Assembly: GCF_009828925.2 (NCBI RefSeq)
Contig: NZ_WUTY02000001.1
Coordinates: forward strand, 1,146,492-1,210,491
Origin: Methylicorpusculum oleiharenae
GTDB taxonomy: Bacteria; Pseudomonadota; Gammaproteobacteria; Methylococcales; Methylomonadaceae
DNA length: 64,000 nt
Direction: 5' to 3'
The notes under the pieces: generated by a model
What the model saw: the letters and a program-made list of their open reading frames with translations, nothing else
The model's database searches: none
Told to the model about the DNA's origin: nothing
Made by a program: the position numbers and the translations under genes
In this document: positions 1 to 8,965 of the stretch, in pieces
How the letters are laid out: each line of letters begins with the position of its first letter
Numbering within the stretch: the first letter of the stretch is position 1

Positions 1-1295
1 AGCACAAAATGTCCGCCGTAACGGGATTCAAATTTCAGTTTGGCAATGATTTCGTCAAGGGTCGGGCATATCAGAATGTTATTGGCATAGTGTGTAAGCG
101 CCGTTAAATCCCAATTAAGATTTTCCGGCTGATAAATGATCGCTAAATCAGCCTGACTTAAGGATTCTGCCAGCGTGCGCGTATGAATGCCCAAGCGCAT
201 CGTATTCGATCGGGGCTCAACAATTGCAATAATGCGTTCGTTTCCGACTTGTTTGCGCAAGCCGTCCAATGTGGTCTTTATTGCCGTAGGGTGGTGGGCA
301 AAGTCGTCGTAAAGCGTTACGCCATTAATGGTGGCTAACACTTCCATCCGGCGTTTGACGTTTTTAAACGAGCTTAATGCCGAGATCGCATCAGCTGGAT
401 GGATGCCGACATGATGAGCGGCGGCGACGGCAGACAATGCATTATAGACATTGTGATCACCGGTCAAGGACCAGTCCACTAAACCTTGCTCTTTTCCTGC
501 CAGATACAGCAAAAACTGACTGCCGTCCTCTTTTAAAAGGCCGGCATTCCATTGGGCTTCACCGTCAACCGATGTTAATTGCACCGGTGTCCAGCAACCC
601 CTGGAAATAACGTCACCCAGATTGGCATCGCTGCCGGGGGCAATGATAAGTCCTTCGCTGGGAACGGTTCTGACCAGATGATGAAATTGCTTTTTGATCG
701 CGTCCAGATCCGGAAAAATATCGGCATGATCAAATTCCAGGTTGTTCAGAATGGCAGTTCGCGGCCGGTAGTGAACAAATTTTGAGCGCTTGTCAAAAAA
801 TGCCGAATCATACTCATCGGCTTCAATTACGAAGAATGAGGATTCGCCCAAACGGGCCGAAATACCGAAATTAAGTGGAATGCCGCCAATCAGGAAACCG
901 GGGTTAAACCCCTGGCATTCGAGAATCCAGCTCAGCATACTGGTTGTCGTTGTTTTGCCGTGAGTTCCTGCTACACCCAGCACCCATTTATCTTGTAACA
1001 CATGCTCCGCCAGCCATTGCGGGCCGGACACATAACGCAAACCGGCGTTCAAGACCGCCTCAACTTCCGGATTGCCGCGCGATAAGGCATTACCGATAAT
1101 GATCAGATCTGGTTTGTTCTTTATATTATCGGCGCTGTAACCTTCCATAAGCAGGATACCCTGCTCCTCCAGTTGAGTGCTCATAGGCGGGTAGACATTT
1201 TGATCGGAACCGCTGACTTGATGCCCTAATGCTCTGGCAATCAGTGCGAGTCCGCCCATAAATGTTCCGCAAATACCAAGAATATGAATATGCAA
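1..1295 (-). CDS. mpl: UDP-N-acetylmuramate:L-Ala-gamma-D-Glu-meso-DAP ligase (Mpl), C-terminus off the window
   Basis: Cytoplasmic Mur-ligase-family enzyme of peptidoglycan recycling. It joins the tripeptide released from old wall to UDP-MurNAc using ATP. The N-terminus reads HIHILGICGTFMGGLALIAR, the Mpl signature, and the ATP loop GVAGTHGKTTTTS follows near residue 110. Later come the DEYDSAFFDKRSKF stretch and LYDDFAHHP, both typical of the family. The start is a TTG at 1295, placed by alignment to the usual MRIHILGICG start and preceded by AAGGACC. About 431 residues are visible; the family has about 457, so roughly 26 C-terminal residues lie beyond the left edge. The ankyrin gene lies upstream on the same strand. 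Confidence 0.95.
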   Translation of the reverse strand, partial: MHIHILGICGTFMGGLALIARALGHQVSGSDQNVYPPMSTQLEEQGILLMEGYSADNIKNKPDLIIIGNALSRGNPEVEAVLNAGLRYVSGPQWLAEHVLQDKWVLGVAGTHGKTTTTSMLSWILECQGFNPGFLIGGIPLNFGISARLGESSFFVIEADEYDSAFFDKRSKFVHYRPRTAILNNLEFDHADIFPDLDAIKKQFHHLVRTVPSEGLIIAPGSDANLGDVISRGCWTPVQLTSVDGEAQWNAGLLKEDGSQFLLYLAGKEQGLVDWSLTGDHNVYNALSAVAAAHHVGIHPADAISALSSFKNVKRRMEVLATINGVTLYDDFAHHPTAIKTTLDGLRKQVGNERIIAIVEPRSNTMRLGIHTRTLAESLSQADLAIIYQPENLNWDLTALTHYANNILICPTLDEIIAKLKFESRYGGHFV

Positions 1296-1388
1296 AGTAG
1301 GTCCTTTTATCAATAGTTAGAAGTTAAGTTTTTAGTCAGTACACATCAAATTGCTATCACATCGGCAATTTAGCTTTTAGGGTGCTGT

Positions 1389-2021
1389 TTATTTTTTCGG
1401 TTCAGGCGCTTTTACACCGGTTTTCTCTTGCCCTGGTTTTTGTGTAGGGTCAGTGGTTGGGGGTGGCGAAGCCGCAGGTGTTGGTTGACCCTCTTGAGGC
1501 GGCGCGCCTTCGACTGGAGGCTGGCCTTCAGCAGGGGTGGCCCCTTCGGCCGGAGTTTCCGAATCAGGCAATACCGCCGCTTCTTTAGCACCCGCCTCTT
1601 CAAGCAGTTTTATGATATTGGTGTGCCCAGCTTTTTTAGCTTTGGCCAGCGTAGAAATGTTCAGCTTGTCTGCTGCATTAACATCTGCACCTGCTTTCAG
1701 AAGAAGCGACACCACCTCTTCTCGTCCAAATATCAGCGCGTCCATCAAGGCCGTGTTGCCCAGATTATCGGCCATATTCACGTTCGCGCCGTATGATAAC
1801 AGTGTTTTGATAATGCTTACATTGCCGTTAAAACTTGCGCCCATCAGGGCTGTCCTGCCTGCAGACGCCGGGCTGTTGACATCAATCCCTTGTGCCAAAA
1901 GCGCTTCGACTCTGGCGGTTTTGCCTTGAACAGCGGCAGAGAACAAGTCTTTTGCGTCTTCGCTCAGCGCTGAAAATGAGAAGGTCAGCAGCAAAACGAC
2001 AGTGACGCTTTTCATTTTCAT
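1389..2021 (-). CDS. Exported ankyrin-repeat protein with Pro/Glu-rich tail
   Basis: Protein of 210 residues. The start at 2021 (MKMKSVTVVLLLTFSF...) gives a plain signal peptide ending near ALS-ED, so export to the periplasm is likely; a GTG further upstream at 2063 is less likely. Residues of about 25-130 contain four ankyrin repeats, recognisable from GRTALMGASFNGN, GNTALMDALIFGREE and the LL..GA.VN spacing. The last 60 residues are a low-complexity tail of repeated AEG/QP/PP units that should be unstructured. Ankyrin repeats mediate protein contacts; the partner cannot be told from the sequence. The gene sits 94 bp upstream of mpl on the same strand. Confidence 0.8.
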   Translation of the reverse strand: MKMKSVTVVLLLTFSFSALSEDAKDLFSAAVQGKTARVEALLAQGIDVNSPASAGRTALMGASFNGNVSIIKTLLSYGANVNMADNLGNTALMDALIFGREEVVSLLLKAGADVNAADKLNISTLAKAKKAGHTNIIKLLEEAGAKEAAVLPDSETPAEGATPAEGQPPVEGAPPQEGQPTPAASPPPTTDPTQKPGQEKTGVKAPEPKK

Positions 2022-2183
2022 GATGGAAGGCTTGTTTGAGTTTGATATGCGATGAAATGACACAGTTATCCGGGGAATGGCTTACAATTGATACTTATCT
2101 TGCGATTTTCCGAGTGGTAGTCTTTTTAGACGGTTACTTGATATTGTGTTTTTTGAAGTGTGTTGAGTATATATCATCTGTCC

Positions 2184-2561
2184 ATGAGCGAAAAAAATAA
2201 AATACAGGTCCTTGCGTTTCCGCAATTTATTGAATCCCAGTCACATCCGGAATCCAATCGGTATGTGTTTGCTTATACCATCACCATCACGAATCAAGGT
2301 GCAATACCGGCAAAATTGCTGACCAGGCATTGGCTGATTACCGATGCCAATGGTAAGGTTCAAGAAGTTCGGGGTGAAGGTGTGATAGGCGAGCAACCTT
2401 ATCTCAAGCCTGGGGAAAGTTTTCGTTATACCAGCGGGGCGATGATAGAAACGCCGGTCGGTATCATGCAAGGGCAATATACAATGCGTTCTGATGAGGG
2501 CGAGAGTTTTAATGCGATCATTCCCAAGTTTACCTTATCGGTTCCTCGTACACTGCATTAG
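2184..2561 (+). CDS. apaG: ApaG protein
   Basis: Small beta-sandwich protein of the ApaG/DUF525 family, 125 residues here (family about 125). The body reads YVFAYTITITNQG near residue 30, then GEQPYLKPGESFRYTSG and the C-terminal F.LS.P.TLH, all diagnostic. The ATG at 2184 (MSEKNKIQV) is preferred to a GTG at 2160 because it gives the family length. In enterobacteria apaG lies next to apaH, and here apaH begins 2 bp after its stop codon, so the two are surely cotranscribed. The biochemical role of ApaG is not settled; it has been tied to metal or nucleotide binding. Confidence 0.93.
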   Translation: MSEKNKIQVLAFPQFIESQSHPESNRYVFAYTITITNQGAIPAKLLTRHWLITDANGKVQEVRGEGVIGEQPYLKPGESFRYTSGAMIETPVGIMQGQYTMRSDEGESFNAIIPKFTLSVPRTLH

Positions 2562-2563
2562 CC

Positions 2564-3397
2564 ATGTCTATCTATGCTATCGGCGACATTCAGGGATGTT
2601 ATGACGATCTGATGAGATTGCTGGAGGCAATAAAATTTAATGAAAATGATGACCAGCTCTGGTTTGCAGGGGATTTGGTCAATCGCGGTCCAAAATCACT
2701 TGAGACCTTGCGCTTCGTTAAGTCGCTGGGCGCTTCCGCCATTACTGTCCTGGGCAATCACGATCTGCACCTTTTGGCCATGGCTCATTCGGTGCGTACA
2801 GAGCGTAAAAAAGATTCATTGAGCCAAATTCTGGAGTCTCCTGACCGGGATGAGTTACTGGATTGGTTAAGGCACAGGCCTTTATTTCATTTCAATGAAC
2901 AATTCTGTCTGGTTCATGCGGGTTTACCGCCGCAATGGGATTTTGATACGGCCTGTGACATGGCGCGGCTGGTTGAATCGGCTTTGCAGCACGATGATTA
3001 TCCCGAGTTATTGCAGCAAATGTACGGTAATAAGCCCAATTGCTGGTCTTCGCAATTAAAAGGCAATGACCGCTTGCGGTTTGTTATTAATTGCATGACA
3101 CGGATGCGTTATTGTGACGATAACGGGCGGCTGGATTTTGACCACAATGGTCCGCCCGGGACTCAGCCTAAAAGTTTAAAGCCCTGGTTTGCCATGCCTA
3201 ACCGCAAAAGCGCAGGCCTTACTATAATTTTCGGTCATTGGTCTTCGTTGGGTTACAGTCTTCAGAATAACTGCTACTGCATAGATTCCGGATGTTTGTG
3301 GGGTGGCGAATTAACCGCATTGCATTTGGGTGATCCGGTTTACCGGGTATCTGTTCATTGTCAGGGCTCATTAAAGCCGAATGCGAAAATGGCCTGA
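2564..3397 (+). CDS. apaH: Symmetrical diadenosine tetraphosphatase (Ap4A hydrolase)
   Basis: Cytoplasmic metallophosphatase that splits Ap4A into two ADP and also removes Np4 caps from RNA 5' ends. Its 277 residues match the E. coli enzyme (280). The three metal-binding blocks are present: GDIQGCYDD at residues 7-15, GDLVNRGP around 36-43, and GNHDLH around 65. Further on are the histidine-containing LVHAGLPPQW and the C-terminal IIFGHWSSLGY followed by CIDSGCLWGGELTAL, all typical of ApaH. It is translated directly behind apaG with a 2 bp gap. Confidence 0.96.
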   Translation: MSIYAIGDIQGCYDDLMRLLEAIKFNENDDQLWFAGDLVNRGPKSLETLRFVKSLGASAITVLGNHDLHLLAMAHSVRTERKKDSLSQILESPDRDELLDWLRHRPLFHFNEQFCLVHAGLPPQWDFDTACDMARLVESALQHDDYPELLQQMYGNKPNCWSSQLKGNDRLRFVINCMTRMRYCDDNGRLDFDHNGPPGTQPKSLKPWFAMPNRKSAGLTIIFGHWSSLGYSLQNNCYCIDSGCLWGGELTALHLGDPVYRVSVHCQGSLKPNAKMA

Positions 3398-3402
3398 TCG
3401 GC

Positions 3403-4227
3403 TTATTTATGCCAACGCTGTTTCATGTACTCCATTGCCTCCTGAACATTCAGTTCCCGGGTGCCGCCTCCAGTGCGCAGATACAGTTTGGGGTCATTGC
3501 CTTGTTTGATAAATACAGGCCGACTGGCCGGTAAAACGATCACACGGCAGATGTCTTTAAAATCCAATGTATGAAAAACAATACGAATGAATTGGCAGGT
3601 GTCTGCTCCCATTTGGCTGGCAATTGCTGACATGATCAGTTGCTCATAGGCGTCACGGCCGGGTTTTTTGAGTGTTTGATAGTCTTTGTTCAAGTTGAGT
3701 AAACTGCCGTCATCGGCCACTCCTATCAATAATGTTCCGCCATTGGCATTCATAAAACCCGCTAAGGTTTTCAATACAACGCCTTCCAGGGCTCGATTAA
3801 CCCGCTCTTGTTCCATATCCCATCGAAATGACGATTTAAATTCCAGCAGAGGACCTTCGCCCTGGCTGATCAATGCCAATAGATCTTTGCCCAGTTCTTC
3901 GCTCAGTTGCTGGATTTGAATCCAGCGTTTGTGCATAACGGCATAGGTTTTTGCCGTACTGAGGCCAAACACCATTCCAACGACGGCGTAAAAAGCTGTT
4001 TTTTGGGGTGAATGACCGGCCAATGCATCAATCATTTGACCCAAAACAAAACGCGTGACATTAACCGCATTCTCATCAAACTTCTCATGTTCATGGTAAT
4101 AAACGAATTCATTGATAGGAAACAAAATAAAAAAACCGGCAGCAGAGCCTATCAGGGCAGCAAACAAATAAAAAAGACCGGTTCTGTAATGTTTGGTTGA
4201 GATGCTAAGGCTAAAAATAGGCTTCAT
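3403..4227 (-). CDS. Membrane-anchored AlbA_2/Schlafen-type ATP-binding domain protein
   Basis: Protein of 274 residues, counted from an ATG at 4227; an in-frame TTG at 4260 would add 11. Two hydrophobic segments lie at about residues 20-40 and 75-95 (FYLFAALIGSAAGFFILFP and TAFYAVVGMVFGLST), so it is an inner-membrane protein. Residues from about 125 on contain the AlbA_2 pattern: a lead-in EGPLLEFKSSFRW, then ALEGVVLKTLAGFMNANGGTLLIGVADDGSLL. This domain occurs in regulators and defence proteins and in Schlafen relatives. A membrane-tethered form of unknown function is what can be claimed. It converges on apaH with a 5 bp gap. Confidence 0.7.
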   Translation of the reverse strand: MKPIFSLSISTKHYRTGLFYLFAALIGSAAGFFILFPINEFVYYHEHEKFDENAVNVTRFVLGQMIDALAGHSPQKTAFYAVVGMVFGLSTAKTYAVMHKRWIQIQQLSEELGKDLLALISQGEGPLLEFKSSFRWDMEQERVNRALEGVVLKTLAGFMNANGGTLLIGVADDGSLLNLNKDYQTLKKPGRDAYEQLIMSAIASQMGADTCQFIRIVFHTLDFKDICRVIVLPASRPVFIKQGNDPKLYLRTGGGTRELNVQEAMEYMKQRWHK

Positions 4228-4520
4228 TGTTTGGATCAATCTAAACGGTTTGGATGACAACGCAAGCTAAGCTTAAATGAAACTACTCCGCCTGATAAGA
4301 CTCTTTTTTACTCGACATTTATCCTCAATCTTAAGCCAAATTATTAAGGGCAATCATTTTAAAAACAGCATTCCTAAAGTCAGCGGGATACAGTACGGAT
4401 TGCTATGTCTTTATTTTGTCGGCAGATTCAAAAACGAAGGCAGTTTAAGATGAGAATTTGAAAGCGGAAAGCACTGAATTTCAGCGCTTTCCGGAATTGA
4501 ATGTAATCAAAAAAATGTAT

Positions 4521-4669
4521 CTGCTCACCCCCTCCAATTATAGTGGGTGTAGGTTGTTGATTGAAAAGCTTCTGCAACAGGGATGTTGCAGAGAGCTACA
4601 GGGACGTATTGATGCGTCCTTTGAAATCAAGCATCTACACCCTTAATTCAAAGAGGGCGAGTAGTTACC
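4521..4669 (+). repeat. MITE-like repeat, copy 1
   Basis: Noncoding repeat of about 150 bp in the 440 bp gap downstream of the multicopper oxidase gene. It begins CTGCTCACCCC and ends GGGCGAGTAGTTAC. The two termini are imperfect inverted repeats of each other. The interior holds GGGTGTAGG...CTTCTGCAACAGGGATG and GAAATCAAGCATCTACACCC. A second copy lies at 7072-7199 with the interior inverted, so the pair brackets the oxidase gene. The remainder of the gap shows no gene. Confidence 0.7.
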
Positions 4670-4700
4670 AAAAAATCAAAGTTGATGAACGGTTTTCGGT

Positions 4701-6842
4701 TTACTCAATGTAAAATTGCCGCATCATACCGAGTCCTTCATGTTCGAGATTATGGCAGTGGTATAGAAACAAGCCCTTAAAGTCCTGAAAAGGTTTGATG
4801 ATTTCAACCTCTTCGCCGGGCATCACAAGCACGGTATCTTTCCAACCCGTATCGATAAAGCCGTCTTTGACCGTTTCATAACCGTCAGAACCCATGGGCC
4901 CGATTTTGCGCGAGAGAACCTGATATTGCTGACCATGCAGGTGGATAGGGTGAGCCATTGACAACATCATGCCGCCTTCTCCCATTCCGCCCATCATGCC
5001 CATGCCTCCTCCTTCGTGGTCCATGCCTTTCATGCCGCCACCCATTGACATGCCGCCGTGTTCGCCGCCGGCCTTGTTCGCGGGACTCTTGCTACCCTGA
5101 CCATGGTCCATTCCGTCCATCATGCCCATGCCTCCTCCTTTGTGATCCATGTCTTTCATGTCGTCGCCCATCGACATGCTGCCATGTTCGCCGGTATTTT
5201 TAGCGGCAACTTTAGATTCAGTGCCATGCTGCATGCCCTTCATCTCATTTTTGCCGCCATGCTCGGATTGTTTGCCGGTTTTGCTTGCAGAACCATGCTG
5301 TCCTCCTGCAGGCCCGTGGTCATGGAATATTTTTATTTTCTTGATCGAGCCTAATTTAACTTTTTCAAAATCCAGCACTTTATCCATTGAAAATGATTTT
5401 CCATTTAACTGAAATGCCATGGGCTTTTCAGAGATGGCAATGGGTATTGGTTTGGCTGCATTATCAACATCCTTGATCGTTAGGCGGTCAAAATTGACCA
5501 GACGGGAAGGCAGTTCAGGTGAGTCAGATGCTTTAGCGGTAATTTTGAAGGTTGCAATAGGAAACTTGGCGCCTTGTGCCAAGCTAGTCATCATGCCACC
5601 CATGCCACCCATGCCACCCATGCCACCCATGGACATCATGCCATGCTCATTGGATTTGCCTCCGGCGCTTTTTGACTCATCGCCATGGTCCATCATTTTC
5701 ATCATGCCCATGCCGCCATCCCCGTCGTGCTGCATGCCTTTCATTTCGCCGCTGCCGTTGCCCATGGACATGCCTTCGTGGCTTTTTTCCTTATCTCCGG
5801 AGGGTTTGGAACCTTTACCGTGCTCCATCATGCCGCCTTGTTCGCCGTGCATTTTTTCATACCTGGCCGGCATCGCACCGGTAAAAGGCAAACTGTACAT
5901 TACGAGCTTGGAACCTACTTCGCGGCCACTGAAGTCAAGCCATAAATCGACTCTTTCTCCGGGGGCGAGCATGATATAAGGCCTGGTTTCCGGTTTTTCC
6001 AGCAAACAGGCATCGGTGCCGATCGCGGTGAGCGGCGTGCCATCTTCCCAGCCCAATTTATAGATTCTTGAATTGGAGCCGTTTAATGCTCTAAATCGAT
6101 AGGCGCGCGTTTTGACAGAAAACTCGGCATCGGCTTTGCCGTTGATGACAATGGTGTCGCCTAGAAACCCCATCATTTTTTGCATCATGCCGTGAACATA
6201 TTTCAGTTGATTGGCAGTGCTGAATTTTCGATCCTGAATAACGAATGGCAAATCGAATTCGCCTTGAGGCAAGTTCAGGGCTTTTTCTTCATCGTCAGTA
6301 ACTTTAATCATCCCGGCTAATCCAAAATAAACCTGGTCTCCGGTTAATTCATGAGCGTGGGAATGGTAGAAACTAGTGCCCGCCCGGTTCATTACTTCAA
6401 ATTCATAAACATAGCGTTCGCCGGGTTGAATGGTATACATCGGGTGGCCGTCGCTTTTCTGTGGGACATGCAGGCCATGCCAATGAATAATCGACGGTTC
6501 ACTCAATTTGTTGTAAAAGAAGATCCGAACCTTTTGGCCTTTGACCAAGTTCAGGATGGGGCCAAGGTAATTGCCTTCCAGATGATGCAATGTCTCAGCA
6601 GGTCCCTTGAGTAGCTTACCGTAATAGCGTTGTACCTTGGTTTTAGCACCCTCTTTTAGAATGGATACAAACGAAGGGCGCGCAGTAAACTCAATTTCAA
6701 TATCGGGATTAAAATTGGGTGAAGGTTCGCTTTTGATTTGATCGGCAGTGGCAAAAGTCAGCCCCGGCAATGAGGCCATTGCCGCCCCAAAAAAGGAATA
6801 TTGGAGAAACTGGCGTCTTTGGTTGTTAATGGGTGTCTGCAT
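4701..6842 (-). CDS. TAT-exported multicopper oxidase (CueO/CopA-like) with Met/His-rich inserts
   Basis: Periplasmic copper oxidase of 713 residues. The N-terminus carries a twin-arginine signal (NNQRRQFLQYSFFGAAMASL). All copper-binding blocks are visible: HWHGLH and FYHSHAHE in the first cupredoxin domain, HPIHLHGQQY and HCHNLEHEGLGMM in the last, the latter providing the type 1 Cys, His and Met ligands. Two long low-complexity inserts, around residues 330-420 and 510-630, are built from repeated blocks such as EHGGMSMGGGMKGMDH and GGMGMM, giving dozens of Met and His. In CueO a shorter Met-rich segment feeds Cu(I) to the active site; by analogy this protein probably oxidises and buffers copper. 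CueO has about 516 residues, so the inserts account for most of the extra length. Confidence 0.9.
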   Translation of the reverse strand: MQTPINNQRRQFLQYSFFGAAMASLPGLTFATADQIKSEPSPNFNPDIEIEFTARPSFVSILKEGAKTKVQRYYGKLLKGPAETLHHLEGNYLGPILNLVKGQKVRIFFYNKLSEPSIIHWHGLHVPQKSDGHPMYTIQPGERYVYEFEVMNRAGTSFYHSHAHELTGDQVYFGLAGMIKVTDDEEKALNLPQGEFDLPFVIQDRKFSTANQLKYVHGMMQKMMGFLGDTIVINGKADAEFSVKTRAYRFRALNGSNSRIYKLGWEDGTPLTAIGTDACLLEKPETRPYIMLAPGERVDLWLDFSGREVGSKLVMYSLPFTGAMPARYEKMHGEQGGMMEHGKGSKPSGDKEKSHEGMSMGNGSGEMKGMQHDGDGGMGMMKMMDHGDESKSAGGKSNEHGMMSMGGMGGMGGMGGMMTSLAQGAKFPIATFKITAKASDSPELPSRLVNFDRLTIKDVDNAAKPIPIAISEKPMAFQLNGKSFSMDKVLDFEKVKLGSIKKIKIFHDHGPAGGQHGSASKTGKQSEHGGKNEMKGMQHGTESKVAAKNTGEHGSMSMGDDMKDMDHKGGGMGMMDGMDHGQGSKSPANKAGGEHGGMSMGGGMKGMDHEGGGMGMMGGMGEGGMMLSMAHPIHLHGQQYQVLSRKIGPMGSDGYETVKDGFIDTGWKDTVLVMPGEEVEIIKPFQDFKGLFLYHCHNLEHEGLGMMRQFYIE

Positions 6843-6954
6843 TTTCCTTCCTCTCTCTTTTTTTTGTTATTGGGGTTTATAAACCCTGTTTAATGATGCG
6901 GTCATGCAGGAAACGGTAAGTTTCCGGAATAAGTTGACTTTGTACTGTGTTTGC

Positions 6955-7020
6955 GAACATAAGCCTTTTTACATGACGCATTAAATAAGCATTCGCTTAT
7001 GTTTTTGATGATACGCTTAT
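6955..7020. promoter_or_regulatory. Repeated ATAAGC/GCTTAT half-sites upstream of the multicopper oxidase
   Basis: The leader region of the oxidase gene contains an inverted repeat, ATAAGC (6985-6990), four bases, GCTTAT (6995-7000). A further GCTTAT lies at 7015-7020 and an ATAAGC just before, around 6959. Repeated, oppositely oriented 6-mers upstream of a single gene suggest a regulator binding site. No known copper-responsive operator was recognised in it. Confidence 0.3.
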
Positions 7021-7071
7021 TTTATTCACTTTCAACTTGGCGTTAGGCTAAAAAATAAAAAACAGAGGTAT

Positions 7072-7199
7072 CTGCTCGCTCCTTCCGAAGTTATTGGGTG
7101 TAGGTGCTTGATTTCAAGCGACGCATGAAACCATCCCTGTTGCAGAAACCTTTTCAGTCACCTACCTGCACTCTCTATTTCGAGCTGGCGAGTAGTTAC
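7072..7199 (-). repeat. MITE-like repeat, copy 2 (inverted)
   Basis: Second copy of the repeat at 4521-4669, about 130 bp, in the 419 bp gap between the multicopper oxidase and folA. The outer ends again read CTGCTCGC and GCGAGTAGTTAC. The interior is inverted relative to copy 1: on the reverse strand it reads TGAAAAGGTTTCTGCAACAGGGATG, interrupted only by small differences, and ends in CACCTACACCC. It lacks about 20 bp found in copy 1. No gene is seen in the rest of this gap. Confidence 0.7.
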
Positions 7200-7261
7200 A
7201 ACAGACTTTCAATCGCTGAGCCTTTTTGCAGTTTACTGCTGACGAGAGGCTCATTAAATCT

Positions 7262-7750
7262 TTATTGGGCACGTATCAATTTAATAAAACTGTATTTAAA
7301 CGAAACGAGTGGGTCATCGTCGATATCCTCTCTTGCTGATTCAAGCCAATCTTCCTTGTTAATTTCCGGAAAAAAGGTATCGCCTTCGAATGACTGTTTA
7401 ACTTCAGTCAGGTAAATAATGTCAGCGATAGGCAGTATAGTCTTGTATAAAGACGCGCCGCCTATAACGAATACTTCATGTTCATTTGTGTAATGCGCCA
7501 ATGCGGCATCAGGATCATTGAATATCAGGCAGCCCGGCTGTTGATAAAGGGGGTTGCGCGAAATGATAATGTTGGTTCGGCCAGGTAAAGGCCGGCCAAT
7601 TGACTCAAAGGTATGGCGGCCCATAATAATAGGTGCGCCCATTGTGATTTTTTTGAAGCGCTTCAGGTCGGCTGACAAATGCCAGGGTAATTGGTTATTG
7701 ATGCCTATGGCGTTATTGCTGGCCATGGCGACGATGATAGATAGCTTCAT
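7262..7750 (-). CDS. folA: Dihydrofolate reductase
   Basis: Reduces dihydrofolate to tetrahydrofolate with NADPH, a cytoplasmic step required for thymidylate and purine synthesis. Its 162 residues match the E. coli enzyme (159). The fold signature starts at residue 1: MKLSIIVAMASNNAIGINNQLPWHL, interrupted here only by normal variation. It continues with the catalytic acid in the ADLKRFK helix, the cofactor-binding IIMGRHTFESIGRPLPGR and VFVIGGASLYK. It is transcribed away from the asparaginase-like gene that starts 47 bp to the right. Confidence 0.97.
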   Translation of the reverse strand: MKLSIIVAMASNNAIGINNQLPWHLSADLKRFKKITMGAPIIMGRHTFESIGRPLPGRTNIIISRNPLYQQPGCLIFNDPDAALAHYTNEHEVFVIGGASLYKTILPIADIIYLTEVKQSFEGDTFFPEINKEDWLESAREDIDDDPLVSFKYSFIKLIRAQ

Positions 7751-7797
7751 GATTTTAACAAGACTGGTTTGATGGATGACTAAAGAGCGAATTTGAC

Positions 7798-8817
7798 ATG
7801 AAAGACATATTAGTCGTATTTACAGGGGGAACGATAGGGTCTTCAATAACAGAAGGCTCTATTGATACCGATCCCGCCAACAGTTACAAGCTGATCGATT
7901 TGTACCGAAAAACTCATGATGCTGAGCAGGCAATTCAATTTAAATGCCTGCAGCCGCTCCAATTGCTCAGTGAAAACCTTCATCCGTGTGCATGGACAAC
8001 CCTGATCAAAGCTGTAGAAGCGGAGCATCCGGATCAATGGGCGGGGATCATCATCACCCATGGAACCGATACGCTCGCTTATACTGCGGCAGCGCTTGGT
8101 TTTTATTTTAACAAATTAACCGTGCCGCTTTTGTTGGTGTCCAGTGATTATCCGCTCGATGATAAAAGGGCCAACGGTTTGGCTAATTTTGCCTGTGCAG
8201 TTGAGTATATCAAGCGGCAGATGCGAGCCGGTGTATTTGTGCCTTATCGTAATCAGTCGGAAGCGATGCATCTGCATTCAGGGGTCAGATTGGCATCAAG
8301 TTTACAGTTAAGTGGTGATTTTATCAGCGTTCAATTCAAGCATCACCTGGAGTTCGGCGCACAAGGTTTCATTGAGCTGACTGAACAGACACGGAAGCCC
8401 TGCATTACGAATGGGCCAAAGATGCTGCCAGTATTTTCAGATAGCATTTTAATGATCAAGCCTTATCCGGGGTTAAATTATTCGCACCTGGATCTGTCGG
8501 GCGTCGATGCCGTGCTGCATGATTTATATCATTCCGGAACAGCCTGCTCATCAATGCAATGGGGCGCGTCTTGCTCTCTGGTGACTTTTATCAAGCGCTG
8601 TAAACAAGAAGGCGTTGTTGTTTATCTGGCGCCGGCCATCAAGTCCGAGGCGGCGTACCAAAGTACCTGTGAATTATTGAACGCGGGTGCGAAGATGATC
8701 TGGAATATGTCGATTGAGGCCGCTTACGTTAAACTCTGTCTGGCGTTGGGTAATTTTGAACGTGAGCAGGAAATCAATGACTTTATGGTCAGCGACATTG
8801 CAGGAGAATTGCTTTGA
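7798..8817 (+). CDS. Asparaginase/glutaminase-family amidohydrolase
   Basis: Protein of 339 residues with no signal peptide, so cytoplasmic. The first catalytic threonine is in VFTGGTIGSS (residues 7-16), and the second lies in IIITHGTDTLAYTAAAL near residue 90. Both are diagnostic for the L-asparaginase family, which hydrolyses Asn to Asp and ammonia. The C-terminal half is divergent from E. coli AnsA and could mark a different substrate or subgroup. The gene stands alone between folA (divergent) and the atp operon. Confidence 0.85.
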   Translation: MKDILVVFTGGTIGSSITEGSIDTDPANSYKLIDLYRKTHDAEQAIQFKCLQPLQLLSENLHPCAWTTLIKAVEAEHPDQWAGIIITHGTDTLAYTAAALGFYFNKLTVPLLLVSSDYPLDDKRANGLANFACAVEYIKRQMRAGVFVPYRNQSEAMHLHSGVRLASSLQLSGDFISVQFKHHLEFGAQGFIELTEQTRKPCITNGPKMLPVFSDSILMIKPYPGLNYSHLDLSGVDAVLHDLYHSGTACSSMQWGASCSLVTFIKRCKQEGVVVYLAPAIKSEAAYQSTCELLNAGAKMIWNMSIEAAYVKLCLALGNFEREQEINDFMVSDIAGELL

Positions 8818-8965
8818 TTGTGAAGTCGGTCACGGTATTTGCTGAGAAGTAGAAACAGTTTGTTTCTTTAATCGTGTCCAGATAATCGCCAGAGAGGTCT
8901 AAAGTGCATTGATTTAAGAGGCTTTGGACGATATAATCTTTTGTGTTTTTGTTCTGGGGTTGAGC

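Noticed and set aside
4958-5979. Long forward frames opposite the multicopper oxidase
   Set aside because: They are shadows of the repetitive Met/His codons on the reverse strand.
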